Shown one piece after another: positions 23,049 to 35,562 of a stretch of DNA of 64,000 bases. Where the stretch lies: positions 53,717,001 through 53,781,000 of the forward strand of contig NC_073630.1 in NCBI RefSeq assembly GCF_029407905.1. The letters are read 5' to 3'. The first letter of the stretch is position 1. Each line of letters begins with the position of its first letter. This DNA comes from Bubalus kerabau. Taxonomy: Eukaryota > Chordata > Mammalia > Artiodactyla > Bovidae. The notes under the pieces were generated by a model that was not told where the DNA came from, did no database searches, and saw nothing but the letters and a program-made list of their open reading frames with translations. The translations under genes and the position numbers were made by a program.

Positions 23049-23272
23049 CATACACCACATGGCTCAGATTGTAGAGAATCTACCTACAACGCAGGAACCT
23101 ATGGCTTTATCCTGGGTTGAGAAGATCCCCTGGAGAAGAAAATGGTAAGCCACTGAAGAATTCTTGCATGGAGAATTCCATTGGACAAATAAGCCTGGTG
23201 GGCTACAGTCCATGGGGTTGCAAAGAGTCAGACATGACTGAGCAACTAACACTTTCACTTTCATAAACCACA
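23049..23272 (+). repeat. Bov SINE within Tigger1
   Basis: A sense SINE (about 23060-23261) with CATACACCACA and CATAAACCACA flanks (one mismatch in 11). Tigger1 sequence resumes immediately after. Confidence 0.87.
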
Positions 23273-23588
23273 AATGTTCATATAGAATGATGAATCCTTT
23301 CCAGAAGGTTTCAATTGACTTTGCCCAGATCCATCAGAAGACTCACTATCTAAGACAGCATAGCCTTATAAAGTATATTTCTTAAATAATAAGACTTGAA
23401 AGGTGAGAATACTCCTTGATCCATGGGCTACCAGAATGGATGTTGTGTTAGCACACATGAATGTCACACTAATCTCGTACATCTCTGTCAGAGCTTTTGG
23501 GTGACCAGGTGCATTGTCAATCAGCAGTAATATTTGATAGGGATCTTTTTTCTTTCTTTCTTTTTTTTTTTTGAGCGGTAGCCCTCAA

Positions 23589-25321
23589 TAGAGGAAAACA
23601 ATAGAATGGAAAAGAGAAGAGATCTCTTCAAGAAAATTAGAGATACCAAGGGAACATTTCATGCAAAGACAGGCTCGATAAAGGACAGAAATAGTATGGA
23701 CCTACAAAAACAGAAGATATTAAGAAGAGGTGTCAAGAATATACAGAAGAACTGTACAAAAAAGATTTTCATGACCTAGATAACCACGATGGTGTGATCA
23801 CTCACCTAAAACCACACATCCTGTAATGAGAAGTCGAGTGGGCTTCAGGAAACATCACTACCAACAAAGAAAGTGCAGGTGATGGAATTCCAGCTAACTA
23901 TTTCAAATCCTAAGAGATGATGCTGTGAAAGTGCTGTACTCAATATGCCAGCAAATTTGGAAAACTCAGCAGCAGCCACAGGACTGGAAAAGGTCAGTTT
24001 TCATTCCAAACCCAAAGACAAGCAAGGCCAAAGAATGCTCAAACTACTACACAGTTGCACTCATCTCACACGCTAGCAAAGTAATATTAAAGATTCTCAA
24101 GCCAGGCTTCAACAGGACATGAATGGTGAATTTCCAGATATTCAAGCTGCATTTAGAAAAGGCAGAAGAACCAGAGACAAAATTTCCAACCTCCACTGGA
24201 CCATAGAAAAAGGTAAAGAGTCCCAGAAAAACATCTACTTCTGGTTTATTGACCATGCCAAAGCCTTTGACTGTGTGGATCACAATAAACTGTGGGAAAT
24301 TTTTAAAGAGATGGGAATACAAGACCACCTGACCTGCCTCCTGAGAAACCTGTTTGCAGGTCAAGAAGCAACAGTTAGAACCGGACATGGAACAAAAGAC
24401 TGGTTCCAAACTGGGAAAGGAGTACATCAAGGCTGTTTATTGTCACCCTGCTTATTTAACTTACATGCAAAGTACATCATGTGAAATGCTGGGCTGGATG
24501 AAGGACAAGCTAGAATCAAGATTGCTGGGAGAAATATCAATAACCTCAGATATTCAGATTTCACCACCCTTATGGCAGAAATTGAAGAACTAAAAAACCT
24601 CTTGATGAAAGTGAAAGAGGAGAGTGAAAAAGTTTGCTTAAACCTCAGCATTGAAAAACTAAGGTCATAGCATCTGGTCCCATCATTTCATGACAGATAG
24701 AGAAACAATGGAAACAGTGAGTGACTTTATTTTGGGGGGCTACAAAATCACTGCAGATAGTGACTGCAGCCATGAAATTAAGATGCTTGCTCCTTGGAAG
24801 AAAAGCTATAATCAACCTAGACAGCATATTAAAAAGCAGAGGCATTACTTTACTGACAAAGGTCCATGTTGTCAAAGCTATGGTTTTTCTAATAGTCATG
24901 TATGGATGTGAGAGTTGGACAATAAAGAAAGCTGAGTGCTGAAGAATTGATGCTTTTGAACTGTGGTGTTGGAGAAGACTCTTGAGGGTCCCTTGGACTG
25001 CAAGGAGATCAAACTAGTCAATCCTGAAGGAAATCAATCCTGAATATGAATGCTCATTGAAGGGATGATGCTAAAGCTGAAGCTCCAACACTTTGGCCAC
25101 CTTATTCAAAGAACTGACTCATTTGAAAAGACCCTGATGCTGGGAAAGATTGAAGGCAGGAGGAGAAGGGGACGACAGAGGATGAGATGATTGGATGGCA
25201 TCACCGATTCGATGGACATGAGTTTGAGCAAGCTCCAGGAGTTGGTGATGGACAGGAAGGCCTTGTGTGCTACAGTCCAAGGGGTCACAAATAGTCTGAC
25301 ACGACTGAGCAACTGAACTGA
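23589..25321 (+). mobile_element. BovB LINE, 1.7 kb, 5'-truncated
   Basis: The copy enters Tigger1 at 23589 (AGGAAAACAATAGAATGG, in the linker between endonuclease and RT) and ends at GCAACTGAACTGAG. The motif A region survives (KAFDCVDHNKL at about 24259-24291). The YADD box reads TAT-TCA-GAT-TTC (Tyr-Ser-Asp-Phe), so the second catalytic Asp is gone. Several frames are needed to follow the protein (24119-24484, 24354-24593, 24721-24942). It provides the reference for the deletion in the antisense copy at 50661. Confidence 0.93.
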
Positions 25322-25453
25322 GCTCTCTCCAGGCCAGAACACTGGAGAGGGCAGCCTTTCCCTTCTCCGGGGGATCTTCCCAACCCAAGGATCGAACCCA
25401 GGTCTCCCACATTGTGGGCGAATTCTTTACCAGCTGAGCCACAAGGCAAGCCC
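25322..25453 (-). repeat. Bov SINE fragment
   Basis: An antisense tRNA-like half (TCTCCAGGCCAGAACACTGG to TGAGCCACAAGGCAAGCCC), placed directly between the BovB tail and the continuing Tigger1 sequence. Confidence 0.87.
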
Positions 25454-25602
25454 TTGAAGCTTTGAAGCCAGGCATTAACTTTTCCTCTCTAGTTATGAAA
25501 ATTCTAGATGGCAGCTTCTTCTAATACCTTGTCTTGATAGCAAAGCTTTACTTACTTTATAAATTCCATACTATTACCTCTCTTTTCAATAATCTGGAAT
25601 AG

Positions 25603-25720
25603 TAAGTGGCTCAATCGTGTCCCACTCTCTGTGAACCCATGGACTGTAGCCTAAAATGCTCCTCCATCCATGGGATTTTCCAGGCAAGCATACTGGAGTG
25701 GTTGCCATTTCCTTCTCCAA
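25603..25720 (-). repeat. Bov-A SINE unit
   Basis: Antisense single unit (AGTGGCTCAATCGTGTCCC to CCATTTCCTTCTCC). No clean TSD was seen. Confidence 0.85.
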
Positions 25721-25788
25721 GTTTATCTTTTAGGGGATTTTTTTTTTTTTTAAGATTTAGACAAAATATTTTAAAATTATCTAACCCA

Positions 25789-27083
25789 AAGGACTTGTAA
25801 CAGACTGGTTCCAAATGGGAAAAGGAGTAGGTCAAGGCTGTATATTGTCACCCTGCTTATTTAACTTATATGCAGAGTCATCATGACAAATGCTGGGCTG
25901 GAAGAAGCACAAGCTGGAATCAAGATTGCCGGGAGAAATCTCAATAACCTCAGATATGCAGATGACACCACCCTTATGGCAGAAATTGAAGAGGAACTAA
26001 AGAGCCTCTTGATGAAAGTGAAAGAGGAGAGTGAAAATGTTGGCTTAAAGTTCAACATTCAGAAAACGAAGATCATGGCATCTGGTCCCATCACTTCATG
26101 GAAAATAGATGGGGAAACAGTGTAATTCAGTGTCAGACTTTATTTTTGGGGGCTTCAAAATCACTGCAAGGAGATCCAACCAGTCCATTCTGAAGGACAT
26201 CAGCCCTGGGATTTCTTTGGAAGGAATGATGCTAAAGCTGAAACTCCAGTACTTTGGCCACCTCATGCGAAGAGTTGACTCATTGGAAAAGACTCTGATG
26301 CTGGGAGGGATTGGGGGCAGGAGGAGAAGGGGACGACAGAGGATGAGATGGCTGGATGGCATCACTGACTCGATGGACGTGAGTCTGAGTGAACTCCTGG
26401 AGTTGGTGATGGACAGGGAGGCCTGGCGTGCTGTGATTCATGGGGTTGCAAAGAGTCGGATATGACTGAGCGACCGAACTGAACTGAAAAATCACTGCAG
26501 ATGGTGATTGCAGCCGTGAAATTAAAAGGCGCTTACTCCTTGGAAGGGAAGTTATGACCAACCTAGACAGCATATTCAAAAGCAGAGACATTACTTTGCC
26601 AACAAAGGTCCATCTAGTCAAGGCTATGGTTTTTCAGTGGTCATGTATGGATGCGAGAGTTGCACTGTGAAGAAAGCTGAGCGCCGAAGAATTGATGCTT
26701 TTGAACTGTGGTGTTGGAGAAGACTCTTGAGAGTCCCTTGGACTGCAAGGAGATCCAACCAGTCCTTTCTAAAGGAGATCAGTCCTGGGTGTTCTTTGGA
26801 AGGAATGATGCTAAAGCTGAAACTCCAGTACTTTGGCCACCTCATGTGAAGAGCTGACTCATTGGAAAAGACTCTGATGCTGGGAGGGATTGAGGGCATG
26901 AGGAGAAGGGGACGACATAGGATGAGATGCCTCGATGGCATCACCAACTCAATGGACGTGAATTTGAGTGAACTCCAGGAGCTGGAGATGGACAAGGAGG
27001 CCTCGTTGTGCTGTAATTCATGGGGTCACAAAGAGTTGGACATGACTGAGCGACTGAACTGAGCTGGACTGAAGGAATTGTAA
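25789..27083 (+). mobile_element. BovB LINE (outer copy) with 12-bp TSD
   Basis: It starts at CAGACTGGTTCCAAATGGG (25801) and ends near 27071. AAGGACTTGTAA (25789-25800) and AAGGAATTGTAA (27072-27083) are the flanks. A second BovB interrupts it from 26169 to 26487. The outer copy holds YADD in the frame at 25883-26125 and the 3' half with frames at 26637-26849 and 26862-27062. Without the insert it is about 0.94 kb, RT part only. Confidence 0.93.
26157..26499 (+). mobile_element. BovB nested in BovB, perfect 12-bp TSD
   Basis: A 319-bp BovB 3' end (26169-26487, from AGGAGATCCAACCAGTCC to GAACTGAACTGA) sits in the outer copy. AAAATCACTGCA is duplicated exactly at 26157-26168 and 26488-26499. 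The outer BovB continues seamlessly after it. The insert's low divergence marks it as the younger element. Confidence 0.95.
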
Positions 27084-28010
27084 AGGAAACACTGATAAAT
27101 TTGCCTTTTTCTGTGGTTATTATTTAATTTATTTAATCATTTGTAACTTCTCAGGAAAAAATAAAAAAGGTCTTCAAACTGGTTTCTTAGTAGATTAATC
27201 ATTAGATTCTCTTTTTAAAAACTCCCTTGACATTACATTTCTTTTATGTAATTTTTATTGATTTATCTTGGTTTCAGTTTTTTCCAACTTCAGTTATATT
27301 GACTTATTTATTTAATTGTAATGTTCACCTGAAGTTAGCCAATTCTAACTATTTAACAATTAAAGACTTTTTAGTGTTTAATTTTTATTTCAATAACATT
27401 GATTAGTATTCCATAGGACAGTGTTTTTGTTATTCCTTTTAATATTTATTTTGAATTTAGTTAACCATGCATTTGCATGGCTCATTATTTCATTTTAATT
27501 ATATTTATGAATAATCTAGCATGTTTTTCCATTATTTCTACTTGCCTGCCCTTTTCTTAATGCTGGATAATCTTTTAACATTTATATGACAATTCCTGAT
27601 TAAATATTCTACAGGGTTATTTCTATTTCTATTTAGTTATTTTAAAAACTATGCTTAACTCTACCTAATAGATTTTAATATTTCCCTCTTTTTTTTTCAT
27701 CCCTTTTTCTTATGGTTTCCTTTAACAGCCTCCTCCTGCTTTTCAGACACTATTTCCCTTCGCATGTATTTAAGTCACAAGACTATATACTTTTTTCTTA
27801 TTTTATATAATAGTTTTTTTTTTCTTATAAACTTCTCCAGATGCTCAGAATTGCTTTGTTTTCCCTTAGTGCTATAGTGTATTTTTTTTAATTTGCCTTA
27901 TGTTAGCTTATTATGTGGATACATACTTGAATATGTACACTAATGTAATATTCACTGAAGATATCTTTCCCAATCCATTCTTTCTATCAGAGACTATGAG
28001 GATTACCCTT
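27084..28010. other. AT-rich sequence, nothing recognised
   Basis: T-rich DNA with short ORFs only. No repeat family could be named. Confidence 0.5.
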
Positions 28011-28255
28011 ATTCTGTACTTGTGTGCATGAGTGCTCATTCTCTCAGTCATGTCCGACTCTGTGACACCATGAATTGTAGCCAGACAGGCTCTTCTTCCA
28101 TGGGATTCTCCAGGCCAGAATATTGGAGTGGGTTGCCATGCCCTCTTCCACAGAATCTTCCAACCCAGGGATTAACTCCCACCTCCTGCTTCCCCTGCAT
28201 TGGCAGACAGATTCTTAACCAGTGTGCCACCTGGGAAGTCCCTATTTTGTACTTG
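28011..28255 (-). repeat. Bov SINE with 12-bp TSD
   Basis: The antisense SINE at about 28023-28243 is flanked by ATTCTGTACTTG and ATTTTGTACTTG (one mismatch). Confidence 0.9.
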
Positions 28256-28292
28256 GAGTTAGTCAAACACTATCAAGAGCCAATGGAGCCAG

Positions 28293-28441
28293 TTATTGCC
28301 ATGGAACCTGCACACTTCATGTCTCCACGGTTATTGATTGAGAAAGAGTATTTGACTAACACCAAGTACATAGTAGTCAGATACTCTTTCTCAGGTAAGT
28401 AAGTATGGAGACATGGAAGTGTGCAGGTTCCAAGGCAATAA
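28293..28441. repeat. Near-perfect 149-bp hairpin
   Basis: The outer stem pairs 28293-28327 with 28406-28441 (one mismatch, one single-base bulge). A short internal loop follows. The inner stem pairs 28340-28358 with 28374-28392 (one mismatch) around a 15-nt loop (28359-28373). It lies outside the adjacent SINE. It could be a palindromic MITE-like element or, if transcribed, a precursor-like hairpin RNA. I cannot name a family. Confidence 0.8.
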
Positions 28442-28451
28442 ATGGATCCCC

Positions 28452-30046
28452 TGTCTCTTGACGATGTTGGTATCTTTTATTTTACTCTTTTGAGAAAGTG
28501 GCCATCATCCTTCTGCCTTGATTACTTCATCAAATTCATATTCACTTTTCAGGTGTCTTTTCTTGAATAATTCTTTGCAAACATTAATAAATCACCCAGT
28601 TGTAATATATCCCTTCACCACCCGTTGGTAATTTTTTTTTATATTACTCACTAAAGTAAAGTGAATATTTGTGAGTACTCACTCACAAATAAAGATTGAC
28701 TGTAAGCAATCTGAAGAGCATGCCCAATCCAATTCAATAGGTAAGGTCCAGTAGCAAAAGAAATTTAAGACATACATAGAGATTTCACTATGGACATTGG
28801 GTTGCAGAAAGATTGTGTGTCAACCACAGTTGAGAAGTGTGGGGAAAACGCTTATCTGGAAATCAACTTCCTATATACCTGAAAGATACTGACTTGAAGA
28901 TCTCTGTGAACTACTATACTTAAATGGTCCTCATTGTGTAGACATTCTCAGTTCTGTAAACATAACTCCTTAAAACTACTTCTCCTCCTCTGTCACCTTT
29001 TCTCTTTAATGACAAGAAGAAACTTATCATTTTACTTCATGTTCTGAATATAAAACAGAATACACAAAGGGCTATGGGACATTACCAAGAAAATGAGATT
29101 AGATACTATTATTTTACCTTCACCCAATTACATTATGAATTGCTGTGTTGAAGGTAACAGAAACAGGTCTGCTATTTATAAATGCATATTTCATGAAAAT
29201 TACTGGTTAAAGTTAAATTAAGTATTCACAACAATGTTTAAAAATAATATTTTGACAGGGATTGCACCTTGTGAACTGTTGAGAATATATTTCAATTTTC
29301 ATAACTATTCTAATGAGAATTATTATAATGGAGTTAAATCCTGGCAGAATTAGATGTGAAAACTTGCCAACACTGCATCAATCATAATTTTATTCTAAGC
29401 CTGCAAAATTCTGTTTAAAATATATAACAATGAAACTTTTTTTAGCTCTAGGGTTAAAAATGAACTCTGGCTGCTATGTCATACATCTTAAATTAAAAAC
29501 AAGAATCAACAATAATTAGCAAATTTCAGATTTGTTTCAAAGTTAGTTTGCATGACTTGAAGAAAGAACAATTGTGTGGTCACTCTCTACACTCCCTTTT
29601 TTTACCCAGATTGATTGCATAATTATCCGACTCTCCACTTGGTTGAGTCCTTATAGTCACTGAACAATCAAGTAAAAACAACCCAGCTGTTTGCATTATG
29701 CCCTGCATTTAGAAGTGCCAGGAAACAATGGACAAAATAAACATTGCTACTAGAGAAATAAAGGGGGAAAAAAAAAACAGAAAGAATATTCTATTTAAAA
29801 ATCATCTTATCATCTCCTAGACCTTAATTTATACTTTATTAAAAATTAGAAGGCAGGTTCTTAATTTTGGGGGGATTTCCTGCCATTATAACTTTTAACA
29901 TTATGTATTCAGTATCATTCTAGACATTAAAAAAATAAATAAATGCAATTCACGCTTCACAGTACATGTTTCAGAGAGGCGAGAAAATGTGTATTCAAAT
30001 AAATAAAAAACAAAATGACATGTTCTGGAATCAAAGGCAAAGTCTA
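28452..30046. other. Nothing recognised
   Basis: AT-rich, apparently single-copy DNA. No coding frame above about 65 codons and no repeat family recognised. Confidence 0.5.
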
Positions 30047-30250
30047 GCATCTGTGCATGTCTGACTCTTTGCAACCCCATGGACTGTAGCCTGCCAGGCT
30101 CCGCCACGCATGGAATCTTTCAGGCAAGAATATTGGAGTGGGTTTCCAGTTCCTCCTCCAGGGGATCTTCCTGACCCAGGGGTCAAACCCACATCTCTTG
30201 TATCTCCTGCATTGGCAGGTAGATTCTTAACGACTGTGCCAGCTGGGGGA
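30047..30250 (-). repeat. Bov SINE, nearly complete
   Basis: An antisense SINE from GCATGTCTGACTCTTTGCAACC to CGACTGTGCCAGCTGGGGG. No sure TSD. Confidence 0.88.
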
Positions 30251-30611
30251 ATTACCAAATAGAGGTCAATTATATATGGTTATGAAGTTGGGCTGTCTTT
30301 ACAGTAAAAGTGAAATAAAACTTAATGAGTAGAATGCTTTCAGTGGTTCATAAAATCCACAGCATGTAAATTTTCATAGGTAATGATTAGAAAAATAATT
30401 TACTCTTTTAAGGAAAAACTATAGATGGCAATATGGATTTCAATTTAGTTTTGTTTTGTTAAATTAAAATTCCAGGATATTATCTCTAACTTTCACCTGA
30501 ATATACCTAAAGAATTAGCCAGATAAGGAGTGGCAGTTACAGCATTCCAAATGTGAGGCAGGAGAAGAACAGAAGTGGCCAGAAATAATGGGAGTATAGG
30601 CTTTAAACTAG

Positions 30612-30941
30612 CAACTTTTCATACATACACTTCCACAGGGTTTCCCTGATACCTCAGTTGGTAAAGAATCTGCCTGCAATTCAGGAGACCCCAGTTCTAT
30701 TCCTAGGTTGAGAAGATCCCTTGTGGCTCAACTGGTAAAGAATCTGCCTGTAATACAGGAGACCTGAGTTCAGTCCTTGGGTTGGGAAGATCCCCTGGAG
30801 AAGGGAACCGCTACCCACTCCAGTATTCTGGCCTAAAGAATCCCATGACTGTATGGTCCATGGGGTCACAAAGAGTCGGACCCAACTTCTTCCTTCAACT
30901 TTCACTTCTTTCAGGCTTTAACAACTTTTCATGCATACACT
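30612..30941 (+). repeat. Bov SINE with internal tandem duplication and 20-bp TSD
   Basis: CAACTTTTCATACATACACT (30612-30631) and the same with one change (30922-30941) flank a sense SINE. Its tRNA-like head occurs twice in tandem: GGTAAAGAATCTGCCTGCAA at about 30660 and GGTAAAGAATCTGCCTGTAA at about 30733, each followed by GAGAAGATCCC/GGGAAGATCCC. Confidence 0.88.
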
Positions 30942-30979
30942 AAAAGATTCTTCTCTACTATTTATAGGAATCATTTTCC

Positions 30980-31468
30980 CATGGAGTTTCATTTCAGTTC
31001 AGTCACTCAGTTGTGTCCAAATCTTTGCGACCCCATGGGTTGAAACACCCCAGGCTTTCTTGTTCTTTACCAACTCTCTGAGCTTGCTCAAATTCATGTC
31101 CATTGAGTTGGTAATGCCATCCAACCATCTCATCCTCTGTCGTCCCCTTCTCCTCCTACCTTCAGTCTTTTCCAGCATCAGGGTCTTTTCCAATAAGTCA
31201 GTTCTTCTCATCCAGGTGGCCAAAGTATTGGAGTTTCAGCTTCAGCATCAGCCCTTCCAATGAGTATTCAGGACTGATTTCCTTTAGGATGGACTGTTTT
31301 GACTTACTTGCAGTCCTAGGGACTTTCAAGAGTCTTATCCAACACCATAGCTCAGAAGCATCAGTTGTTCGAGGTTCAGCTCTCTTTGCGGTCCAATTCT
31401 CACATCCATACATGACTACTGGAAAAACTATAGCTTTGACTAGGTGGGCCTTTGTCGGCATGGAATTT
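30980..31468 (-). mobile_element. BovB LINE 3' fragment with 10-bp TSD
   Basis: Antisense copy (30990-31458) with CATGGAGTTT and CATGGAATTT flanks. Remnant frame at 31198-31461 (minus). Confidence 0.9.
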
Positions 31469-34400
31469 GTGTGATATAAATTTCATAATAATCCATTTGC
31501 TATAAAATAGGTTATATTCATATGACTTTTTTGGCTTTTAAAAATTATTTTAACATTGCAGTCTTTAAAACCCTCTTTACTATGATTTTTTAATCAATAT
31601 ATATAAAGTGACCAATTATCTTCTGGTTGTGACTAAAACAAAATATCAAGTTACAATTTTTAAAGAGAACTTACACTCAATGGTTTTATAGCTACTAAAA
31701 GATACATTGTGATTATGCATCTTATTTAAGTATTGGCCTGCTCTCCTTTTAAATTTACAACAAAAACTATTGTCTTATTGGCACTTTATGATACCTAGAC
31801 TGCCCCACTCTCAATCCCAATTAAAACACTTGCTGCTATAAATTGAAAGGCTTATGGTTAGACATAGATATGATAAAATAAAAGCTGTAGCATACAGCAT
31901 CCATCATGGACAGTAAGTCCTTAATCACCTAATTCTGTTTACTTAATTTTGTTTCACAGTGTGAGTTAAAAATCATTTGTTTAAATTTCTATATGCATCC
32001 ATCTCTGTTAAGAACATCTAGACTTAAAAATAAGTTGCCTTGCTCTCTTTTCTGTATCTGTCTTGGTTTGTTACTCTTTACATAAAACAAAGGTAAGTAC
32101 TATCTCATCTGATCCTTGTACATTCCTGCTTCTACATTTCCTTCCTCTATTGTGTAGGCACACTCAAAGCCATTTTAAGGAAATCTCAGTCCCAGAAACT
32201 GTTAACCAGAGGCAAGTCCAAGGTTTTCTGGAAAGAAATGTTGGTCCCTGATTTCTGGTGGCTCTATCTTTTTCAAAAAATAGCTTCAAGATTGTTGATT
32301 CTTATTAACTACAGATCACAAAATTGTGGATTTTCCTTCTGGCTAAAATTTATTTGTAACCTCAAAATCAGCATTCATGGACTTTCACAGATATGCACAA
32401 AGGGACAAAAAATTAGAGTGACCTAAGGAACATCCAGAGCTGAGGTCAAACAAGGCTATGCTCTGCCATCTTGTTTCAAGTCTCCTCCTGAAATTAAGTG
32501 CTTTTCCCCCATATATTTAGTCCCACATTTTTGCATTTTAGTGCTATTTGTCAGAGAATTTGCTATTTAAAATGGCACCCAAGGGTAACGTTAAAAGTGC
32601 TGTCTATTGTTTCTAAGCACAAGAAGGCTGTGATGTGCCCTCTGGAGAAAATACAAGTGATAAGACACATTCAGGCATGAACTGTGCTATCTGAGTTCAG
32701 TGTTAGTCAATCAACAATGTAGTACTTCCGGAGAGGAGAAAATTTACTGATTTTTATAGGGTGATGCTTTACAAAGTGTTAAAATAAAATGTATAGTTTA
32801 TGATGAAGCTATGCAAAAGACGGACAAGTGCTAAATTTGTGGATTTATGAGATAACTGATAAAATAAGCATTGCACACAGCACTGGGTGAGTTTAAAAGC
32901 CAAATATGTTTGTAACCATGTTATCTAGGTTCATGAAGCTATTAAACTTTTTTCAGTTAATGCTTTCTTACAAATAAGTACTGCATATCATTAATGATTT
33001 CTTAGATATATATATATTAGGTGTCTATAACCAAAGCATATAAAACACAAGCTTATGTTTGACTGGTTGATGAAAATGTCATGATGAGAGTCTCTCAGGA
33101 AACTACCTCTGTGTTTCCTCTAAGAACAATGGTTCTGAATTCACCAAGTCAGTATTGACTGCAACTTTACAAAACAACTACTGTGAAAAAATAAGATCAA
33201 TTGTACAAAAATGTGGTCAAGTTCTTCTTTACAGATAGAAAATATTAGTTTCCTTACAGTTTTTTTCCTACTGCTCCTCTATATAATCAATAATCAAATA
33301 TGAGAGAATCTGAAGTCATGTAATAGAAAAATGCAAGATATAAGATCAAATGACATTTTACTCAGTGTTCATAAAGTAGGATTTCTAGAAATAGAATTCA
33401 TCTAGGAAATGCTACTTCTGTGTCATTTAACTTAGAGAAAATATATTTACCTGTTACACTATTCCTAGTCAGTAGATGAGAAGATTTACCTGATTTAATA
33501 GGTTATACCATAACTCAATTAGGAATTCAAAGAGAACTATGATACAAAATTAAAAATTGAATAAACATAAAATAATAGAAAAGGGGTGGTATTAAGGAAT
33601 ATAATTGATAAGTAAAAGATCATTTCTTTAAGTTAACTTGTTTGGATAAAAATGTACATTTGTTTCATTTAATGAGAGCAAAGACTTTACATGCTATCAG
33701 AACATGAACCCTGTACTTTATTTTCAAGGCCCATATCATCATGGTAAATTTCATTCAGGAAAACAATGTATACACATTTGAAGGCAGCCAAATAGTTTCC
33801 ATCTGACTTCAGATTTTATTACCAATTTTCTTTTTCAATATTATTTCATTGAATTGAAATAAATGCTTTAAAGCATGTAAAAATATTTAAACTATTTTCA
33901 GAGGTTTTTAATGCTTATTTACACTAAGAAAATTTCTATATATGTAACTCTTTTTTAGAAAGAACCAAAACCTAGCCTAAAAACTAGAAATAATCTCAAA
34001 TTATTATTTGAAATAAGAAAATAATGTCAAATATTATTTTAGGGAATCTAATGTATTTTTGCCTACTCTGACTCATACTTAACTATGTTTTTCAACATAT
34101 ATCTTTGGGTTCTGTTTCTCATATGATGCCTTATATGGATGTACAGAGGAAAGAATGGCCTATTTTCCTTTAAAGTGATAACTCATCTAAAGTCTCAAAG
34201 TATATATCTCTCTTACACAAAAATGTATGAACATGATTTGTCCCCAGGCAGGGGCATTGTAAATCAAGATTTTGCCATTATGAAATTTTTGCCATTGAGT
34301 TACAAACCTATACAAAAGTTATAAACCTTGAAATATGACAGACTTTATAAGTGTGGCCCAGGTGGTGTTGTCATACTACAGTAGGCACTTTAGAAAGTAC

Positions 34401-34778
34401 CATAAAACTAAATTACAAATGAATGTTATTATCCACAAATAGAACTTCTGCAGGAACCACATTCAAGATAGTATTTTCAAATAATTCAACTAAAAAACAT
34501 ACAACTGAATTTTGTCTCTCTTCAACAATTTTACAAGAATAAATATTTCCAGAAGCAACATCCATGAGCAAACCTGCTATTGTGGATCATTCAATGGTAC
34601 ACAAAAATCTAAACAAAGATGTTTCTCAGTTTCACTCTTTTTAATGTAGCTAATGCATAAGTAAAAGGCTCTCAATTTTTTTTAATTCAATTTCAAGTTA
34701 ATCAACATTAAGCTGATTTCTTTAGGGAGAAATTTCTTAGAGTTTTAGCAAATATAAAGTTGGTTGACTGATCAGTGA
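31469..34778. other. 3.3 kb without recognised elements
   Basis: AT-rich sequence with only short frames (60-62 codons at 32063-32680). No SINE, BovB, L1 or RNA gene seen. It may contain diverged ancient repeats that I cannot resolve by eye. Confidence 0.5.
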
Positions 34779-34779
34779 C

Positions 34780-34972
34780 TGAAAGTCGTTCAGTCATGTC
34801 TGACTCTTCGTGACTCCATGGACTGTAGCCCACCAGGCTCCCCTGTCCATGGAATTCTCCAGGACAGAATATTAGGATGGGTAGCCATTCCTTTCTTCAG
34901 GGAATCTTCCCGTCCCAGGGATAGAATCCAGGTCTCCTGCATTTCAGGCATATTTTTTACCATCTGAGATAG
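34780..34972 (-). repeat. Bov SINE
   Basis: An antisense SINE from GAAAGTCGTTCAGTCATGTC to the diverged head (TTTACCATCTGAGATAG). Confidence 0.88.
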
Positions 34973-35562
34973 AGATGTGCTAAAATGCAAATGTCTATAG
35001 GAATGTAATTCATATACAACCTCGTAAGAGGAATTGAGCGGTTATAAAGCTCCAAACAATGGTATATTTTACTCTTGACTACTTTAGCCACAAAACAGGG
35101 GTGTGTTTGTGTGTGTGTGACACCTAGAATATTGCAGAACACAGAATACATCTTGGGAACTTTTTCATAAAAATATGTGACATATTCCAAATGACCTTAA
35201 ATGTTTTATTTCTAACTCTTTTTGAGGAATATTTAAATACAATATCCTAGTAAGTTAGGATGAGTTCATTCAAAAATTTTTTAGAAAAATTTGTATTGCA
35301 ATTTCCTTTGTAAACATTCTGATTTCTTGGTATAGAAAGAGGGAAAAATGAAATAAGATATCCAAGATGTGTTTGGTGATAAAATACCCAGTATATTATA
35401 TGAATATGTAATATTGCCTCAAATCTTGCTTAGATTAGGGAATTCATATGACTGATAGTAAAATGCTTGGCAAGTTTCTGTTACTATTCAGTCATCTTAA
35501 ATGGTCAATGTTTTTGATAACAAACTCTATGACCACAAGGCTTCATTAATTTCATGGACCAT
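34973..35562. other. Nothing recognised
   Basis: Contains a short GT run near 35103-35118 only. Confidence 0.5.

Larger units (their letters stand above)
21789..25530 (-). mobile_element. Tigger1-like pogo DNA transposon, split by four later insertions
   Basis: The end starts CAGGCATATCTGG at 21789, preceded by a TA target dinucleotide, as in the Tigger1 terminal repeat. Internal segments in order are 21789-22168, about 22603-23059, 23273-23588 and about 25454-25530. They match the antisense of a Tigger1 transposase region (for example TTGGGTGACCAGGTGCATTG at 23499-23518 and GCTTTGAAGCCAGGCATTAA at about 25459). The gaps hold SINEs (22169-22602, with another inside, and 23060-23261), a BovB and a SINE. 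The part opposite the BovB is partly missing and the far terminal repeat is not found. The transposase (DDE class) is decayed and I see no long frame. Confidence 0.8.
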
